64,000 bases of DNA, taken from OLB16 sp964481775 (lineage in GTDB: Bacteria; Hinthialibacterota; Hinthialibacteria; OLB16). The notes below the pieces were generated by a model. The model did not search any database. It was not told the DNA's origin and worked only from the letters and a program-made list of their open reading frames with translations. The position numbers and the translations under genes were made by a program. Location: contig CAYZUX010000003.1 in the NCBI GenBank assembly GCA_964481775.1, positions 19,907 to 83,906 of the forward strand, in the 5' to 3' direction. Numbering within the stretch: the first letter of the stretch is position 1; each line of letters starts with the position of its first letter. Shown here piece after piece: positions 61,787 through 64,000 of the stretch.

Positions 61787-62416
61787 ATGAGAGTAATCGG
61801 GAAGGTTGCATTAGTGTTTCTCTCCCTCCAGCTCGCTCTTGGCATCTTTGTTCAAAACGCCTTCGCGGATGACTGGGGGTTCTTTGTCTCACCCGGGTCC
61901 TGGGGAATCAGCTACAACTCGGGTCATAGCAATCGCTACTATGTTCCCCCACCGGGGTATGCCGCTCCACCGCCTGTCATTTACCATCCAGCGTATCCTC
62001 CCTCACCCTATTACCCGGTGTACAATCCCAATCCTGTCGTCCGGCGGGATGTGAGTGGGGGTGGTTACTATGCCCCTGATGGCACCTGGCATTCCGAGAC
62101 CAAGGTGGAAGACCGCCGGGCTTCCTATTATTCCCCGGGACGTAACCAGGCGATCACTCCCCCGCGGACCACGGTTACTCAGCAATATGGTCCGGATGGT
62201 TCCCTGATCAGTTCCGAAAAGACTTCCTGGATTGGTGCCGATGGCCGTCCGCACAGCACCACCATCGACCGAGTCACCACACAGGATATCTGGGGGAACA
62301 CACACACCGATACGCATGTCACTCTCAAAAAGAAGCCTGCGAGTACAGGTGGAGAGGGATCATCTGGCGGGGCAGCCCAAAGCAGTCCCCAGGCATCCCC
62401 GGAACAGGGAAAGTGA
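61787..62416 (+). CDS. Small secreted Pro/Tyr/Gly-rich protein
   Basis: 209 residues, preceded by AAGGAG. Signal peptide about 1-27 (VALVFLSLQLALGIFVQNAFA). The first mature third is Pro/Tyr-rich (YYVPPPGYAAPPP, YPPSPYYPVY), then repeated turns such as GGYYAPDGTWHSE and SWIGADGRPHSTT. A Ser/Gly tail follows. Perhaps an outer-surface or cell-wall protein; no family recognised. Confidence 0.75.
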   Translation: MRVIGKVALVFLSLQLALGIFVQNAFADDWGFFVSPGSWGISYNSGHSNRYYVPPPGYAAPPPVIYHPAYPPSPYYPVYNPNPVVRRDVSGGGYYAPDGTWHSETKVEDRRASYYSPGRNQAITPPRTTVTQQYGPDGSLISSEKTSWIGADGRPHSTTIDRVTTQDIWGNTHTDTHVTLKKKPASTGGEGSSGGAAQSSPQASPEQGK

Positions 62417-62475
62417 ATGATTGAATAGAGGCATCAGCCCTCTACATCCAACTTATTACTCAAGGAGACTGAGTC

Positions 62476-63363
62476 ATGAAGAGACTGTGGCTGTGTGTCG
62501 TGCCGCTGGTGGTGTGTGCCTTTCTTTCGGCCGTGAACGCGGAAGAAAAACAGGACAAGGAAGCGATTCAGAAAACCATCGAGTCGTATATGGAAGCCTT
62601 TAACAAGGGAGATGCCAAGGCCCTCGCCGCCCACTGGGCGGAGAATGGAGACTATATCAACGCGATGGGCCAACAGATCAAGGGCCGCGAGGCAATCCAG
62701 AAGGAATACGAGGCTTTCTTCGCCAGGGCCCAGCAACCCTCGCTGGAGATCACCATCAATTCTATTTACTTTGCCAACGACGACCTGGTCATCGAGGATG
62801 GGATCCGCGAGGTAACGACGGCCCCCAACCGTCCCGCCACGCGCATCCGTTACACCCTGATCCATGTCAAAAAGGATGGCAAGTGGCTGGTACAGAGTGT
62901 CCGCGATGCAGTCGCTTTTGAGCCCTCCAACTACGAACACCTCAAGGGGATGGAGTGGACCATCGGGACATGGGTTGATGAAGATGAGAGTGGAGCAGTC
63001 ATCCAGAGTTCCTGCATGTGGTCCGAGAACCGGAACTTCATCATCCGCAATTTCTCCACAACGCTGGATGGGGAGGTTCTTATCAGCGGAACTCAGTGGC
63101 TGGGCTGGGATGCGGTAAAAAAGGAAATCCACTCCTGGTTATTTGATTCGAAAGGTTCCATCGGAGAGGGAACCTGGGTCCAGGATGGCAACAAGTGGAT
63201 CATCCAGGCGGAGACCAAGTTGATGAGTGGCAAGGTAGTCAAGGAAACCCACATCATCACTCAGGTCGATGCCGACACCATCCAGTGGGAGAGCAAGAAC
63301 AGAACCCTGGATGGGGTGCCTCTGCCGGACACCAAGGAAGTCACAGTCAGACGCCAAAAGTAG
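62476..63363 (+). CDS. Secreted SnoaL-like (DUF4440) domain protein
   Basis: 295 residues with CAAGGAG upstream. Signal peptide about 1-22. Residues about 25-150 are SnoaL/SgcJ-like (IQKTIESYMEAFNKGDAKALAAHWAENGDYINAMGQQIKGREAIQKEY), a cone-fold domain. Residues about 155-295 form a second beta-rich domain (LKGMEWTIGTWVDEDE...). Function unknown; similar proteins are common in uncultured bacteria of this kind. A strong hairpin follows. Confidence 0.82.
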   Translation: MKRLWLCVVPLVVCAFLSAVNAEEKQDKEAIQKTIESYMEAFNKGDAKALAAHWAENGDYINAMGQQIKGREAIQKEYEAFFARAQQPSLEITINSIYFANDDLVIEDGIREVTTAPNRPATRIRYTLIHVKKDGKWLVQSVRDAVAFEPSNYEHLKGMEWTIGTWVDEDESGAVIQSSCMWSENRNFIIRNFSTTLDGEVLISGTQWLGWDAVKKEIHSWLFDSKGSIGEGTWVQDGNKWIIQAETKLMSGKVVKETHIITQVDADTIQWESKNRTLDGVPLPDTKEVTVRRQK

Positions 63364-63374
63364 GGTTTATTGCC

Positions 63375-63404
63375 GGGGAGGTTTCCTTGCGGGGAAACCT
63401 CCCC
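63375..63404 (+). terminator. Intrinsic terminator-like hairpin after the SnoaL-domain gene
   Basis: GGGGAGGTTTCC (63375-63386) pairs perfectly with GGAAACCTCCCC (63393-63404), a 12-bp stem with a 6-nt loop 11 nt after the stop. The following T-run is weak. Confidence 0.75.
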
Positions 63405-63483
63405 TGATCGATTTCCTTGCCCCCTCTGTTTTTCCTTCCCCCTCTGTTTTCAAAAGCCCTCCAGGTGAGTTAACCTCATTTCC

Positions 63484-64000
63484 ATGCGCCTTATGGTGGT
63501 GTGTTGGCTTCCGCTGGATCCGGTGGACTCGGGCTACAAGAGCCGTGTACTGGGACTCTATACCCCGATGTCCGGCCTCTGTGATCTCCTGTTGGTCAGT
63601 CCGTCCCCGGGGCCGGACGGGCTGATGTGGAAACCGGTGGGGTCGCCTGAGCCATTGTCTTCAGCGGGATCTGTCAAAAGGACCTTCACCCGTGCCTTTC
63701 GTGAGGATGTGAGCAAACAGGCCTGGGAATTCCAACCCGATTTCGTGATCGCCGAGGGAGTGTGGGCCGGGCCGGCCGCCAGAAAGGCTGCGGAATTACT
63801 CAAGGTCCCTTTGGGGATTGTGGTCACCCCGATTGAGATCCTGGCCCCCCGGCGGGTGTATCCACCCCCCATCCCCCAGTTGCTGTGGATGTATGAAAAA
63901 ACTGTCTACCGCCATGCCGACCGTCTGTTTGTCTCCTCGGTGGAACAGGCGGTTCACCTCCAGAAAGGGCTGCTTCCCCATCCCCCCCGGATCAGTGTTG
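63484..64000 (+). CDS. N-terminal part of a GT4-like glycosyltransferase (3' truncated)
   Basis: 172 residues read from the ATG at 63484; the frame stays open to the window edge. Start MRLMVVCWLPLDPVDSGYKSRVLG is typical of GT-B glycosyltransferase N-domains, and FQPDFVIAEGVWAGPAARKAAELLKVPLGIVVTPIE fits the Rossmann half, then YRHADRLFVSS. The ribosome binding site is weak (AGGTGAG 12 nt upstream). No catalytic domain lies within the window. Confidence 0.75.
   Translation, partial: MRLMVVCWLPLDPVDSGYKSRVLGLYTPMSGLCDLLLVSPSPGPDGLMWKPVGSPEPLSSAGSVKRTFTRAFREDVSKQAWEFQPDFVIAEGVWAGPAARKAAELLKVPLGIVVTPIEILAPRRVYPPPIPQLLWMYEKTVYRHADRLFVSSVEQAVHLQKGLLPHPPRISV

Overview
The window looks like bacterial chromosome from a carbohydrate-degrading, Gram-negative-type heterotroph, probably an uncultured lineage of the Planctomycetota / Sumerlaeota / Hydrogenedentota kind. 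That placement is my inference from gene content: exosortase/PEP-CTERM sorting, Tat-exported sugar enzymes, many secreted glycosidases and esterases, Thr-Pro linkers, and a standard bacterial ribosomal-protein block. No rRNA or single phylum-defining gene is present. I see no phage, plasmid, complete insertion sequence or CRISPR array. Genes are dense, often overlap by 4 nt, and several use GTG or TTG starts.

Layout. 1-4.1 kb: the end of a putative glycosidase-like protein and a three-gene prepilin-like operon. 4.3-6.9 kb: a Co/Ni energy-coupling transporter (CbiM-CbiQ-CbiO), divergent from a short, core-type methionine synthase. 8-18 kb: galT, a glycosyltransferase, pyk, a beta-CASP nuclease, rhaB, a sugar isomerase/epimerase-like gene, an M24 peptidase and a receiver protein with a histidine-kinase-like H-box but no ATPase domain. 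18-23 kb: a neutral-ceramidase-like protein, a beta-propeller glycosidase-like protein and a discoidin plus six-hairpin glycosidase. 23-26.7 kb: the block rpmG, tRNA-Trp, secE, nusG, rplK, rplA, L10 leader, rplJ, rplL, with a clear promoter but no rpoB after rplL. 27-35.4 kb: GH127, a Tat-exported isomerase-like protein, a CBM9-like protein, a Tat-exported barrel-like protein and a sodium/solute symporter. 35.4-42.2 kb: PQQ propeller, zinc ribbon, a duplicated Cys-rich protein, a CE15-like esterase, a thioesterase and a sigma-54 activator. 42.2-48.9 kb: a palindrome-rich intergenic region, an unrecognised 939-residue secreted protein and a DUF2339/DUF3999 pair. 49-55.6 kb: a double alpha/beta-hydrolase protein and a compact exosortase system under a PadR regulator. 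55.7-58.5 kb: a four-domain persulfide enzyme under a CsoR-type repressor. 58.5-64 kb: two paralogous secreted beta-helix proteins, two small secreted proteins and the start of a glycosyltransferase.

How it fits together. Rhamnosidase-like, arabinofuranosidase, glucuronoyl-esterase-like and beta-helix proteins together with rhamnulokinase, sugar isomerase-like proteins, GalT and pyruvate kinase suggest breakdown of pectin- or hemicellulose-like plant polymers, import through a sodium symporter and entry into glycolysis. This is inferred from families, not shown.

Most unusual observations: (a) three dispersed copies of a roughly 84-92 bp inverted-repeat element; (b) four short hairpins with a constant AGTTG(C/T)ACT core and different, self-complementary arms, one lying in frame inside a coding region; (c) a self-contained PadR / VIT-VWA PEP-CTERM protein / exosortase / partner operon; (d) the receiver plus orphan H-box protein; (e) a CsoR-type repressor with copper-type ligands controlling a persulfide enzyme; and (f) core-type MetE divergent from a cobalt transporter.
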